Assembly (NCBI RefSeq): GCF_004358325.1
Contig: NZ_CP037940.1
Span: forward strand, 1,364,001 to 1,428,000
Source: Periweissella cryptocerci
GTDB lineage: Bacteria > Bacillota > Bacilli > Lactobacillales > Lactobacillaceae
Length of the DNA stretch: 64,000 bases
Reading direction: 5' to 3'
Shown: one piece after another, positions 54,686 through 63,992 of the stretch
Layout: every line of letters begins with the position of its first letter
Position numbering within the stretch: the stretch's first letter is position 1
The notes under the pieces: model-generated
The model's input: the letters and a program-made list of their open reading frames with translations, nothing else
Database searches by the model: none
Told to the model about the DNA's origin: nothing
Made by a program: the position numbers and the translations under genes

Positions 54686-57223
54686 TTATGCCACTTTTTT
54701 CACGAGGGTCTTTTTGGCAGTTGAGTTTGAAGCGACCAACTTAATTTTAGTCCCCTTTTTCAACTTTTTGTGGAGCTTAATTGTAAATTTACCGTTAGTT
54801 TTTGAAGCTTTCGCAGAACCAAGCTTCTTACCTGTCTTAGCATCATAAAGCTTGATTGTTGCCTTCTTAGTTGCTGTTCCGGTAACCTTGGTTGTTTTGT
54901 GTGATGCCTTAACAGCCTTCAACACAACCGCCTTCTTGGTAACTTTCTTAGTCGCAGTGTTAGCTTTCTTAACCGCTGCATTCGCAGTTGCCAATTGAGC
55001 TTGTACCTTAGCTAACGTTGCTGCATCAGCTTTTTTAGTGGCCGCTAATACTGCTGCTGCCGCATCTAACTTAGCTTGTGCGTCTTTGGCTGCTTTATCT
55101 GCTGCCACCGTTGCTGCCGCTAATTTTGATTGGGCATCCGCATTTGCTTGTTTGGCAGCGTCTAAATCGGCTTGTAATGAAGCAATTTGGAGTGAAAGTG
55201 CAGCAGCGCCGTTCGCATCCAAAATCCGACCAGCAGTTGGTGCAGTAAAGTCTTTACCACTTGTAGCCATATCTGAGAAGTAAGTACTAAAGAAATCAGT
55301 ATCTACGCCAACACTTTCAACAAGCTGAGTACCCTTGAAGCCACTGTAACCATCACCACCACCCCAAAGGAAGTCGTTGATTGCTACGTTATAAGTCTTG
55401 TTTTCATCAAGCTTTTGACCAGCATTGGTGTAAATATCCTTCACCGCCGTCACTTGCTTACCGTTGGTATCAAGACCACCAGCAACCACTGACTTAGCAA
55501 ATTCAGCCGTATCAACAGTGTATTTAAGGCCCGCAAATTGTAAGTTCCGGTTTTCAGCCTTGAAGTTTTGGTTCAAGACTTGGCGAATTTGGGCACCGGT
55601 CATTTCAACAACATCGACAATGTTACCAAATGGTTGCACGGCAGCAACTGCACCATAAGTGATGTAGCCAGCCGCGTTAGTTTGTAAATCAAGTCGCACA
55701 CCACCAATGTTCGTCATGGCAAAATCAACTTTTTTAGCACTACCTTGGGCAGCCAATACCTTGTTAGATTGCGCCAATTGACCATCTGCAACAATATCAC
55801 CAACGACAGATTCACCCAAGCTGTTTTGTGCTTTGGAAATTGTTTGACCATCCGCTACGTGGACTAATTGACGGTTAACCGTGTTAGCGACGCGACTTTC
55901 AGCATCTGTCACAATTCCCTTAACTTTGTTAGCTGACGCTGAAAGGTATGAACCATCAGCCGCTGTTAATGAAGGGTCATCAGTGGCATTCAAGACTGGG
56001 TAAACATTCGCCGTCGCATTGTTATCGAAGTCCTGTGTCTTAGGGTCAATGTACCCAACGAAATCATCAAATGCCTTTGATTGGTTCAAAGCTTGAACAA
56101 CGTGGGTTTCATTACCATTTGCACTCTTAATAATTCCGTTTGCATATTCGTGTGAGTGACCAGCCACATATAAGTCCACTGAATTATCAGGATCTTGCTT
56201 GTTCAACTTGTTCATGATATCGACAGTGTCTTCTTGTGGTACAAACTTACCGCTCGCATCCTTAGTCATACCCAATGCGGTGTGTCCCATAACTACAATC
56301 GCTTTTACACCTTGCGCTTGTAGTTCAGCAGAGTATTTCGCAATTGTATCTGCTGGGTCGAGGTAGTTGAAAGAACCATAGTTAGCTACAAGGGTTAAGT
56401 TAGGCATGTCAGTTGTCAAAATACCGATAAAACCGACCTTGGCAGTTGTGCCATCTGCGTTCTTAACTTCCTTGATTGTGTAAGGCTTCCAACCAAATGG
56501 AATTGCATCCTTGGCACCAAATTCAGCGCTAGCTTCCTTGTTAGTCACGTTGGCAATAACCACATCAGCACCTAAGCCAGTTTGGTTATAGTCAGCAATC
56601 AAATCATTATTTTGTGTTGCGCTTGCTGGATTACCAGCAGTCGCAATCCGGTTAAATTCGCCGAGTCCTTCATCAAATTCGTGGTTACCAAGCGTCGCAA
56701 TTTGGATGCCCATCGCATTAGCAATATTTACCGATGGTTCATCTTGCAAGAAAGCTGAGCTAGCAGGTGATGCACCAACCAAATCCCCTGCTTCGACACG
56801 AATCGAGTTCGTTGTAGCAGCATTAGGGTGCGCTGCCGCAAAACCACTGCTTGCTTTATCAAGATAAGCCGCCAAACGTGGGGCAGTTCCAGTGTTACTG
56901 TACTTAGTACCCGCGTTGCCAGCAAGAATATCGGCCGCGTTTGGAATTGTTGCTGAGTTACCGCTAACATTCAAAGCACCGTGAAAATCATTAAAGCCCA
57001 AGATTTGTACGGGAATGTCATCGCTATACTTAGCTGGATCCAATGGTGCATATTGTGGACCTGCCGTTTGAACCTTGGCATCTGATGTTGGAACTAGCTT
57101 GTCCGCTGCTGGCGCTAAATCGCTACCAGTAGAAGATGAATCTGCGAAACTGGCAATTGGTGTTGCTGAAAGAAGTAAAGATGCAACTGCCACGCTACGA
57201 AGAATGTTCGAAAATAACCGCAT
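54686..57223 (-). CDS. Secreted 5'-nucleotidase/2',3'-cyclic phosphodiesterase (UshA family)
   Basis: 845 residues. Signal peptide (to about ASFAD), metallophosphoesterase domain with NDFHG (78-82), GD (146-147), GNHEFD (179-184) and GHSHEY, then the 5'-nucleotidase C-terminal domain (FAMTNIGGVRLDL, INDFLWGGGDGYSGF). An Ala/Lys-rich coiled coil (about 680-760) and a small Ig-like or wall-binding domain (VTGTATKKATIKLYDAKTGKKLG, in parts VTGTATKKATIKLYD, AKTGKKLG) end the protein. No LPxTG is seen; the basic tail may bind the wall. It releases nucleosides outside the cell, which the adjacent BmpA-NupOPQ system can import. AGGAGG precedes the ATG. Confidence 0.93.
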   Translation of the reverse strand: MRLFSNILRSVAVASLLLSATPIASFADSSSTGSDLAPAADKLVPTSDAKVQTAGPQYAPLDPAKYSDDIPVQILGFNDFHGALNVSGNSATIPNAADILAGNAGTKYSNTGTAPRLAAYLDKASSGFAAAHPNAATTNSIRVEAGDLVGASPASSAFLQDEPSVNIANAMGIQIATLGNHEFDEGLGEFNRIATAGNPASATQNNDLIADYNQTGLGADVVIANVTNKEASAEFGAKDAIPFGWKPYTIKEVKNADGTTAKVGFIGILTTDMPNLTLVANYGSFNYLDPADTIAKYSAELQAQGVKAIVVMGHTALGMTKDASGKFVPQEDTVDIMNKLNKQDPDNSVDLYVAGHSHEYANGIIKSANGNETHVVQALNQSKAFDDFVGYIDPKTQDFDNNATANVYPVLNATDDPSLTAADGSYLSASANKVKGIVTDAESRVANTVNRQLVHVADGQTISKAQNSLGESVVGDIVADGQLAQSNKVLAAQGSAKKVDFAMTNIGGVRLDLQTNAAGYITYGAVAAVQPFGNIVDVVEMTGAQIRQVLNQNFKAENRNLQFAGLKYTVDTAEFAKSVVAGGLDTNGKQVTAVKDIYTNAGQKLDENKTYNVAINDFLWGGGDGYSGFKGTQLVESVGVDTDFFSTYFSDMATSGKDFTAPTAGRILDANGAAALSLQIASLQADLDAAKQANADAQSKLAAATVAADKAAKDAQAKLDAAAAVLAATKKADAATLAKVQAQLATANAAVKKANTATKKVTKKAVVLKAVKASHKTTKVTGTATKKATIKLYDAKTGKKLGSAKASKTNGKFTIKLHKKLKKGTKIKLVASNSTAKKTLVKKVA

Positions 57224-57265
57224 AATATGTGAAGCCTCCTTTGTTTATGTTAGGAATATAGCATA

Positions 57266-57278
57266 TAACCCGAACATT
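57266..57278 (-). promoter_or_regulatory. Single PurBox-like site upstream of the 5'-nucleotidase gene
   Basis: The core CCGAACATT matches the PurBox core and right end; the left AWWW part is imperfect. It overlaps the probable promoter (TATATT near 57256). No second inverted box is found. Confidence 0.35.
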
Positions 57279-57642
57279 GTACAACACCCAACTTTCACAA
57301 AAAGTCAAACAAAACGACTCAAATATTACAAAATCCGTTATTTCTTAGGCATTTCATCAACTTTTATGAGATTTACAAAACTTAAACATTCACAAAACCT
57401 TTACACCCATAGTTCGTGTTTTACACAATCTAATTAATTCTAAATACTAACCGCAACTCACGTGGTACGCCACGGCAGAAGCAGCATGGTGTAGATTTGA
57501 TTTCCAAATGCTCCATTAGCAAGTGATGATATTCAAACTAATGAAGTGCCTAATGAAATTATTTTTCGGCGGGGCGGACACCGAGAATGGGAAGTGATTC
57601 ATCACTTCGCTCAAGCGAAATGGTCGTGCTTATGTAATACAA

Positions 57643-57674
57643 AAAACTTCGCCATTCTCTTCAGGCGAAGTTCT
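57643..57674 (-). terminator. Terminator downstream of repeat copy B (MetE-like gene transcript)
   Basis: AACTTCGCC and GGCGAAGTT form a 9-bp stem followed by TTTTTG on the minus strand. It is the first strong terminator after the MetE-like gene, so repeat B would lie in that 3' untranslated region. The stretch 57300-57640 otherwise holds no supported gene. Confidence 0.75.
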
Positions 57675-57821
57675 TTGACTCGATTTATTCTAGCGTAGGA
57701 TTGTCGTTTCTGTACTTTTCAATCATCGAATTACTAAGCTTCTGACCCTCAGCACTTTTCTATACTACTGCGGCCTATGGTTGGTAACTATTTTTCGCTA
57801 GTTTGAACATTATTCCTAACT

Positions 57822-58072
57822 AACGGAGTGACTGTAAATTACTTGGCGGTCGCAGACTTTACACCGCGACTGGGGTGATATGTGTGCAGCACATGTCGCC
57901 GCTGAGGGTGAGCTGAGGCTTCTTAGGAATTTATTCCTTAGAAGCCCAGCTTACCCGAATTTGCCAAAACCGCACTTCAGCTTGGCAATGTGCTTCCAGC
58001 GTGGTGCGCCAAGTAATTTACTGGCACGCAGTGGCCAAGTTTATTCAATCCTACGTCAGACGGAATAGATCC
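57822..58072. repeat. Intergenic repeat copy B (about 250 bp)
   Basis: Reverse-oriented relative of 2998-3242, about 80% identical. Terminal arms GTGACTGTAAATTACTTGGC (57828-57847) and CGCCAAGTAATTTACTGGCA (58007-58026) are inverted. Central hairpin TTCTTAGGAAT-TTATTCCTTAGAA and GTCGC...GCGAC hairpin are conserved between copies. A spurious plus-strand ORF (57880-58068) crosses it. Confidence 0.75.
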
Positions 58073-58101
58073 AGTTCTTTCTGCGTAGCATATCAATATC
58101 G

Positions 58102-59241
58102 TTAATCTTCCCACACTTCTTTAGCAATCAAGCGTGCTAAATCAAGTTTGGCCCATTGCTCACCATCCGTGAGTTTGTTGCCCTCTTCGGTTGAGGCAAA
58201 CCCACATTGGGTAGATAATGCTAAATTACTTAGTGGCACATAGTTTGTCGCTTCGGCAATGCGCGCCTTCACTAAGTGGCGTCCTTCAAGTTCAGGGAAT
58301 TTTGAAGTAATTAAGCCTAGCACAATTTTTACATTTTCACGGTTGTTCCAAATCGTGGCAATTGGTGCTAAATCGCCGGAACGATCGTTATCGTATTCCA
58401 AGAAGAAACCGTCATAGTTCAGTTCGCTCAAGTAATGCGCCACCACTTCATAACCACCTTCAAACAAGAACGTTGATTGGAAATTCCCCCGACAAATGTG
58501 TGTCGTAATCGTTAAATCATCAGGTAAGTCCGCAATTGCCTGGTTGATTACACGGATTGAATCTTGAGCAATTTTTTCAAATGGCGCCCGTGCTTCAGCA
58601 TCATCCTTGAATTCATTCAACTTCGTAATCAAGTATGCCCAAGTCGTATCATCAAATTGAATGTAGCGGGCACCTAATTCATAGAAATGTAGCACTGTAT
58701 CGTGGTACGTTTTTGCTAAATCATCCAAGTATTCATCCCAAGTTGCATAAAATTCCAGGGCACGGTCTGACCGATTGTCACGGAATAACAAACTTGGTGA
58801 GGGAATCGTTTGCTTAGCTTCTGAGCCGGCCGGCAAAATTGATTGTAAATAGCTGAACGCTGCATAGAATGGGTGATCAGGATTTTCGCTCACCTTACCC
58901 GTAATTTGCACATTATCGGTTCGCGTGTGTTCGCCATGGAACTTGTAACTTGCTTCATAGTCATACTTATCAACGTTAGTTAAATTCCACAAAAAGTCGA
59001 GGTGCCACCACGAACGTGAGAATTCACCATCCGTCACTGCGTGCAAGCCATGCTCATGTTGAAGTTCAACAATCTTCTTTACTTCAGCTTGTTGAATCGT
59101 CAAAAATTCAGCATCCGTGATTTCACCAGCACGATGGCGTGTCAGAGCATCCTTCAAAGCATCGGTTCGTAAAAGTGAACCGACTTGGTCAAAATCATAA
59201 GGTTTAGTTAATGTCGTAGTTTTTGTCAAAGTTTCTGCCAT
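58102..59241 (-). CDS. Short MetE-like cobalamin-independent methionine synthase (YxjG/YxjH type)
   Basis: 379 residues, matching the single-barrel C-terminal half of MetE. Visible features are DFDQVGSLLRTDALKDAL, DGEFSRSWWHLDFLW, YIQFDDTTWAYLI and the zinc-site segments ITTHICRGNF and LALSTQCGFAS. Such proteins transfer a methyl group to homocysteine from a folate or other methyl donor. The upstream Met T-box supports a methionine role. GAGGAT precedes the ATG. The terminator lies more than 400 bases after the stop, beyond repeat B. Confidence 0.9.
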   Translation of the reverse strand: MAETLTKTTTLTKPYDFDQVGSLLRTDALKDALTRHRAGEITDAEFLTIQQAEVKKIVELQHEHGLHAVTDGEFSRSWWHLDFLWNLTNVDKYDYEASYKFHGEHTRTDNVQITGKVSENPDHPFYAAFSYLQSILPAGSEAKQTIPSPSLLFRDNRSDRALEFYATWDEYLDDLAKTYHDTVLHFYELGARYIQFDDTTWAYLITKLNEFKDDAEARAPFEKIAQDSIRVINQAIADLPDDLTITTHICRGNFQSTFLFEGGYEVVAHYLSELNYDGFFLEYDNDRSGDLAPIATIWNNRENVKIVLGLITSKFPELEGRHLVKARIAEATNYVPLSNLALSTQCGFASTEEGNKLTDGEQWAKLDLARLIAKEVWED

Positions 59242-59382
59242 GATAATTATCCTCAGTTTTCTGTTTGGGTTAGTAATTAAATTATTTTATATTCTGTTAA
59301 CCGCCCGAGCCAAAATAAATTTCACCATTCTGTGGCACCAAAGCAGTTATGATTACTGTAAATTTTTCCGTGTTCTAACAAA

Positions 59383-59398
59383 TGTTTCACGTGAAACG
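59383..59398. other. parS-type ParB binding site
   Basis: TGTTTCACGTGAAACG matches the chromosomal parS consensus (TGTTNCACGTGAAACA) at all but the last base, with the 14-bp core palindrome GTTTCACGTGAAAC perfect. It lies in the leader between the T-box terminator and the MetE-like start. parS sites cluster around replication origins. Confidence 0.85.
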
Positions 59399-59432
59399 CT
59401 AGATAATGTCTTGAGTTTTTCCATAAAAAGCA

Positions 59433-59725
59433 AAAAAACTCGCCCTAAACTAATGTATCGCTACAAAAGTCTAGGACGAGTTTCCCCGTGTTACCACCTA
59501 TCTTCGTTATCACCTTAAGTGACAACCTCAACAACTACTTATCGTCCTCTAGAAAAACGATGCATAGTTGGCGGTATGATAACGGACCGGACCGGATTAC
59601 TTGCTTGCACTTGTAATCAAACTCAAGGCTCATCTTCGTTAGCTTTTCGAATCTGCCCTTTCACCAACCGACAGTCGCTTGAAATCTACTACGCTAATTA
59701 CTCTTCCTCGTTAAATGTTCATTAG
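59433..59725 (-). promoter_or_regulatory. Methionine T-box riboswitch
   Basis: Typical elements are seen on the minus strand: AGAGTAA near the 5' end, the distal Stem I loop GGTTGGTGAAAG, a specifier region GAAGATGAGCC with codon AUG at 59633-59631, the T-box AGGTGGTAACACGG (about 59486-59500) with UGGU to pair with the tRNA-Met end, and a terminator (CTCGTCC...GGGCGAG, then TTTTTTTG, 59433-59483). Uncharged tRNA-Met should turn on the MetE-like gene. Confidence 0.9.
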
Positions 59726-59736
59726 AATCTACTCAC

Positions 59737-59765
59737 AATATACTCATTATTTTTTAAGGTGTCAA
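59737..59765 (-). promoter_or_regulatory. Promoter of the T-box leader
   Basis: -35 TTGACA (59760-59765), 17-base spacer, -10 TATATT (59737-59742). This is close to the sigma-A consensus. Confidence 0.85.
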
Positions 59766-59788
59766 TGGTTTTTCACTATTTGTTTGAA

Positions 59789-60991
59789 TTATTCGCTTAA
59801 AAGCCATTCTTTTATCGGCAAAACGTTAACTCCCTCAACTGATCTCGTACCATTATCGACACCAACAATTAACGTTTTAAGATAATTATCTGGAATCTCA
59901 AGCAAATTTTCAATTTCCCGATTACTATCGCGTGGTATTTCATAAGTTACCTGATAATATTCCTTATTACCATTTTTGGATGCAACAAAATCGATTTCCT
60001 TGCCATTAATCTCGCCAAATTTCACTTTATATCCTCGGCGTTTCAACTCAATAAACACTAGGTTTTCAAGCTGATTACCTAAATTAGTTCCCTGCGATTC
60101 GATTTGCGAATGCCACAAGCCATTATCAACTGTGTAGTATTTTGAATTGGCACGTAGTCGCTCACTACCTCGAATATTGGCATGTTCAACTGTGTAAAAT
60201 AAATATGCTTGGTCCATCTTTGCCATGTAATTTTTCAACGTTTCTGAGTTAATGTTAAAACCAACATCTTTCAAACGATTTTTAATTTTGTTTAAATTAA
60301 CTTCACTTGTAATTGAATCCATTAGTAATAATGCCAAAGTATCTAGAATTTCCTGATTACCTTTTGGAATTCGTAATGATATATCACGTAGTAAAATACT
60401 GTCGTAGATGCTACTCAACTCTTGTAGTTTTGAGTCATCGGGCGCCGTTTGACCAACCACACTTGGCATACCACCCAAATACATATAGTCAGCAAACGCT
60501 TGGTTAATTGCTGTCTGATCATGTATTTCTATTTTTTTCAACTCCACGTATTCTTTAAATGAAAATGGATACACCTCAATTTGCACGTAGCGTCCAGATA
60601 ACAAAGTTGCCATTTCACCAGACAAAATTGACGCATTTGAGCCAGTTACATAGATGTCAGCATCAAAATCTACTCGTAAACTGTTAATAATCGCTTCCCA
60701 TTCCTGAACTAGCTGGATTTCATCAAAAAAATAATACGTTTTTTCATTCTTTGCTGAATTCTCTGCTAGAAAACCGTAAAACAAATCTGGATTATTTAAA
60801 TATTTTCGGTTCGTAAATGATTCAAAATTCAGATATATCACGTTCGGGTTATCGTATTCAGTTTTTATTACTTCACGAATTTGTTCCAGCAAAACTGATT
60901 TACCAGAACGGCGCACGCCAGTAATAATTTTAATAAATTCATTTCCAATTAACGGCTTAACTACTTTCATATATCGTTCACGCGCAATCAT
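59789..60991 (-). CDS. AAA-type ATPase with DUF4143 domain
   Basis: 400 residues. AAA_14 domain with Walker A GVRRSGKS (about residues 25-32), Walker B YYFFDEIQ and sensor GSNASILSGE. Then DUF4143 (LENLVFIELKRRGYKVKFGE, EIDFVAS, YYQVTYEI), a PD-(D/E)XK nuclease-like fold. The family is widespread, mostly uncharacterised, and often behaves as a stand-alone accessory gene. It has its own promoter (TATAAT at 61020-61025) overlapped by regularly spaced operator-like sites. GGGGGTG precedes the ATG. Confidence 0.9.
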   Translation of the reverse strand: MIARERYMKVVKPLIGNEFIKIITGVRRSGKSVLLEQIREVIKTEYDNPNVIYLNFESFTNRKYLNNPDLFYGFLAENSAKNEKTYYFFDEIQLVQEWEAIINSLRVDFDADIYVTGSNASILSGEMATLLSGRYVQIEVYPFSFKEYVELKKIEIHDQTAINQAFADYMYLGGMPSVVGQTAPDDSKLQELSSIYDSILLRDISLRIPKGNQEILDTLALLLMDSITSEVNLNKIKNRLKDVGFNINSETLKNYMAKMDQAYLFYTVEHANIRGSERLRANSKYYTVDNGLWHSQIESQGTNLGNQLENLVFIELKRRGYKVKFGEINGKEIDFVASKNGNKEYYQVTYEIPRDSNREIENLLEIPDNYLKTLIVGVDNGTRSVEGVNVLPIKEWLLSE

Positions 60992-61019
60992 CTTAACACC
61001 CCCAAATTATTTTAACTTT

Positions 61020-61130
61020 ATTATATCTCAAAAAGCATACAAATTTGTACTATTTCTCCTATATTTCACCAAAAACATACGCCAGTGTATGTTTTTGGTG
61101 AAATTAACGTAAAAGCATACATTCGCGTAT
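61020..61130 (-). promoter_or_regulatory. Promoter of the ATPase gene with three operator-like sites at 40-bp period
   Basis: CATAC-N6-GTAY occurs at 61036-61050, 61076-61090 and 61116-61130, each start exactly 40 bp from the next. The middle copy lies within a perfect hairpin (TTTCACCAAAAACATAC and its complement, 61065-61104). The first overlaps the -35 region of the promoter whose -10 TATAAT is at 61020-61025. Confidence 0.65.
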
Positions 61131-61131
61131 C

Positions 61132-61173
61132 AAAAAAAGATGCAAAACTCCGCATCAATAGCTGGGTTTTACA
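61132..61173 (-). terminator. Terminator of trpS
   Basis: GATGTAAAACCC and GAGTTTTGCATC pair around a short loop, followed by TTTTTTTG on the minus strand. It lies 24 bases after the trpS stop. Confidence 0.8.
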
Positions 61174-61196
61174 TCCTTTTGCATGTTATTTATCTG

Positions 61197-62216
61197 TTAG
61201 AACTTACCGAAGTAGTCCACACCCATTGCGTGGCGAACTTCTTGAACGGTTTGAGTAGCAACGGCGTTCGCTTTTTCAGAACCTTCCTTCAACATATTCA
61301 TCACAAAGTCCATGTTTTGGGCGTATTCGTTCCGACGTTCGCGAACTGGTGCCAATTTGCCTTCGAGGACATCAATCAAGTAACGCTTGATTTTCATATC
61401 ACCGAGACCACCGTGTTGGTATTGTGCCTTAAGTTCAGCGACCTTTTCCTTATCGTCATCGAAGATATCAAGGTAAGTGAAGACCATATTGCCTTCAACG
61501 TGACCAGGATCATCAATGTTGATGTGTTCAGGATCCGTGAACATTGACTTAACTTTCTTAGCCAATGTGTCTGAATCATCGCTCAAGTAAATGGCATTGT
61601 TTAATGATTTAGACATCTTAACCCCGTCAAGACCAGGAATCCGGCCCATCCCCTTAGGTGGGAAGTAGCCTTCTGGTTCAACCAAAACTTCACCATAGAT
61701 ATTGTTAAATGAACGCACGATTTCACGCGCTTGTTCCAACATTGGTTCTTGGTCATCCCCAACTGGCACAACCGAGGCCTTAAAGGCTGTGATGTCAGCT
61801 GCTTGTGACACTGGGTAAATCAAGAAACCGGCTGGAATACTTTCACCAAAGTTTTTTTGTTGGATTTCAGTTTTTACCGTTGGGTTGCGTTGCAAACGTC
61901 CCAATGATACTAAGTTTAAGTAGTATTCAGTCAATTCTGACAAAGCAGGAATTTGTGATTGCACAAAAATCGTTGACTTAGCTGGATCAAGGCCGACAGC
62001 TAGGTAATCCAAGGCAACTTCCGTCAATGAACGGCGAATTTTTTCAGGGTCACGTGCATTATCCGTCAAAGCTTGCTTGTCGGCAATCATGATGAAGTTT
62101 TCGTATTCACCAGAGTTTTGCAAATTAACCCGGTTTTGGAGTGAGCCTACCCAGTGACCAATGTGGAGCTTACCAGTTGGGCGATCACCTGTTAAAATGA
62201 TTTTCTTATCAGTCAT
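61197..62216 (-). CDS. trpS: Tryptophan--tRNA ligase
   Basis: 339 residues, normal length. Class I signatures are LHIGHW (residues 17-22, with the [13 protein letters not shown] context) and KMSKS (200-204). [17 protein letters not shown] is typical of TrpRS. It charges tRNA-Trp in the cytoplasm. The ATG lies at the stop of glmU (62216), so the two are co-transcribed and translationally coupled. No Trp T-box is present here. Confidence 0.97.
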   Translation of the reverse strand: MTDKKIILTGDRPTGKLHIGHWVGSLQNRVNLQNSGEYENFIMIADKQALTDNARDPEKIRRSLTEVALDYLAVGLDPAKSTIFVQSQIPALSELTEYYLNLVSLGRLQRNPTVKTEIQQKNFGESIPAGFLIYPVSQAADITAFKASVVPVGDDQEPMLEQAREIVRSFNNIYGEVLVEPEGYFPPKGMGRIPGLDGVKMSKSLNNAIYLSDDSDTLAKKVKSMFTDPEHINIDDPGHVEGNMVFTYLDIFDDDKEKVAELKAQYQHGGLGDMKIKRYLIDVLEGKLAPVRERRNEYAQNMDFVMNMLKEGSEKANAVATQTVQEVRHAMGVDYFGKF

Positions 62217-63607
62217 TATTTATTTTCCTCAGCTTCTTTATGACCTTGTGCAGTCCGATTGTAGAAGTTTTCTTTCGTAGTTTGGCGGGCACGTGCAATT
62301 CCCAATCCTTCAGCAGGAATGTCATCGGTAATCGTTGAACCAGCTGCAGTCATGGCCTTAGCACCGATGTTAACTGGCGCAACAATTTTACTGTTTGAAC
62401 CAATAAAGGCGTGGTCACCAATCGTGGTGTGGAACTTGTTAACACCATCGTAGTTTACAAAAATCGTACCAGCACCGATGTTGATGTCTTCACCAAGGTC
62501 AGCATCGCCAACATAAGTTAAGTGGCCAACTTTTGTGCCTTTACCGAGGGTGGCTTTCTTAACTTCAACAAAGTTACCGATGTGGACGTTTTCGCCAACA
62601 TCACTCTTTGGCCGTAAGTGCGCAAATGGCCCAGCGTTTGAGCCTTGGTGCATGATTGAGTCTTCGATTTGTGATGAAGTAATCGTCACGTTGTCTTCGA
62701 TTGTTGAATCAATAATTGTTGAGCCAGCAGTAATCACCACATCGCTCCCAATTACTGAGTTTCCTTTAATGAAAACGTTTGGTTCAATTGTCGTGTCATT
62801 CCCAATCACTACGTCTGATTCAATGTATGTCGTCAATGGATCAATCAAAGTCACCCCATTGCGCATGTGCTTTTCATTGATACGCTTACGCATCACTGCA
62901 TTCGCGGTTGCCAAGGCCACACGGTCATTAACACCCATACTTTCATCGAAATCATCCATTTGGTAGGCGCCGACAACATGGCCTTCACCCTTCAAAATTT
63001 CAAGTGTATCAGGCAAGTAGTATTCACCTTGTGCGTTATCATTCGTCACTTCAGCTAAAGATTGGAACAATAATTGGTTATCAAACACATAAACCCCAGT
63101 GTTGATTTCCGTCACCGCTTGTTCAGCTGCGTTGGCATCTTTTTGTTCGACAATCTTATCGACGTTACCATCACCACCACGGATAATTCGACCATAACCT
63201 GATGGATCTGGTGCTTTTGAAGTTAAAACGGTAACGGCATTGCCCTTCGCTTCGTGGTCAGCGTACAATTTGTTGAACGTTTCTGCTGTGAATAATGGTG
63301 AATCACCACTAACAATCAACGTTGTCCCAACGGCATCACCAATCAAAGGTTCTGCTTGTTGGACGGCATGACCCGTTCCAAGTTGTTCAGCTTGGAGCGC
63401 ATATTGTGTTCGGTCGCCAAGCAAATTTTTCACCGCATCGGCACCATGACCAACAACGGTCACAACGTTATCAACACCTGCTTTTTCAATTTGCGTCAAA
63501 ACATGATCAACCATTGCCTTACCAGCAACCGGCTGGAGCACCTTATAAAGCTTTGATTTCATTCGCGAACCCATACCGGCCGCTAAAATAATTGCATTCC
63601 GTGTCAT
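62216..63607 (-). CDS. glmU: Bifunctional UDP-GlcNAc pyrophosphorylase/GlcN-1-P acetyltransferase
   Basis: 463 residues. N-terminal uridylyltransferase with [14 protein letters not shown] (residues 5-18), GHADAVK-like and SGDSPLF. The C-terminal left-handed beta-helix has hexapeptide repeats ([20 protein letters not shown], in parts [20 protein letters not shown]) and the acetyltransferase region [20 protein letters not shown] (in parts [20 protein letters not shown]). It makes UDP-GlcNAc for peptidoglycan and, plausibly, for the PgaC-like polymer encoded at 38.8-40.2 kb. AGGGA precedes the ATG. Confidence 0.97.
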   Translation of the reverse strand: MTRNAIILAAGMGSRMKSKLYKVLQPVAGKAMVDHVLTQIEKAGVDNVVTVVGHGADAVKNLLGDRTQYALQAEQLGTGHAVQQAEPLIGDAVGTTLIVSGDSPLFTAETFNKLYADHEAKGNAVTVLTSKAPDPSGYGRIIRGGDGNVDKIVEQKDANAAEQAVTEINTGVYVFDNQLLFQSLAEVTNDNAQGEYYLPDTLEILKGEGHVVGAYQMDDFDESMGVNDRVALATANAVMRKRINEKHMRNGVTLIDPLTTYIESDVVIGNDTTIEPNVFIKGNSVIGSDVVITAGSTIIDSTIEDNVTITSSQIEDSIMHQGSNAGPFAHLRPKSDVGENVHIGNFVEVKKATLGKGTKVGHLTYVGDADLGEDINIGAGTIFVNYDGVNKFHTTIGDHAFIGSNSKIVAPVNIGAKAMTAAGSTITDDIPAEGLGIARARQTTKENFYNRTAQGHKEAEENK

Positions 63608-63789
63608 AATTAGTCCCTACTCTTAAATATTTTTATATTTTCGCTACTTAATAGTAAAAAAGCGCTATCCGCTTATTATTTTACCGCAAATGACGCGCTA
63701 ATAGCTTATTTTTACCCGAATTGTTAATATTTCGACAAATTAGATAGTATTGGTCAAAATTTTTCTAGCGTGAAATTTAGGTATGTGTC

Positions 63790-63992
63790 TCAGATTGATT
63801 CCCACTACGAGGCTGGAAACAGTCTGGACACCGTGATGGAAGACAAGCATTTGAAGCTTGGCTCGCTGACGCGGTAACCATCTTCACAAATCCATAATCA
63901 GTAACGAAACCCGTTACTGATTATGCCATCACGGTGCGAGCTAAAGTCCAGCCTGTTTCCAACCTCTTCGTTAGTTTGAGCAGGCAATCTGA
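63790..63992. repeat. Palindromic intergenic element C (about 200 bp)
   Basis: Outer arms (63791-63850 and 63925-63991) share CAGATTG, GGCTGGAAACAG and CACCGTGATGG blocks in inverted orientation. The core is a 14-bp perfect hairpin CATAATCAGTAACG / CGTTACTGATTATG (63893-63906 / 63912-63925). Sequence differs from copies A and B, but the architecture (long arms, inner hairpin) is alike. 63608-63780 holds only the glmU promoter side. Confidence 0.65.

Noticed and set aside
57440..57640. Possible further copy of the intergenic repeat
   Set aside because: Some GC-rich and hairpin sequence is present, but I could not align it convincingly to A, B or C.
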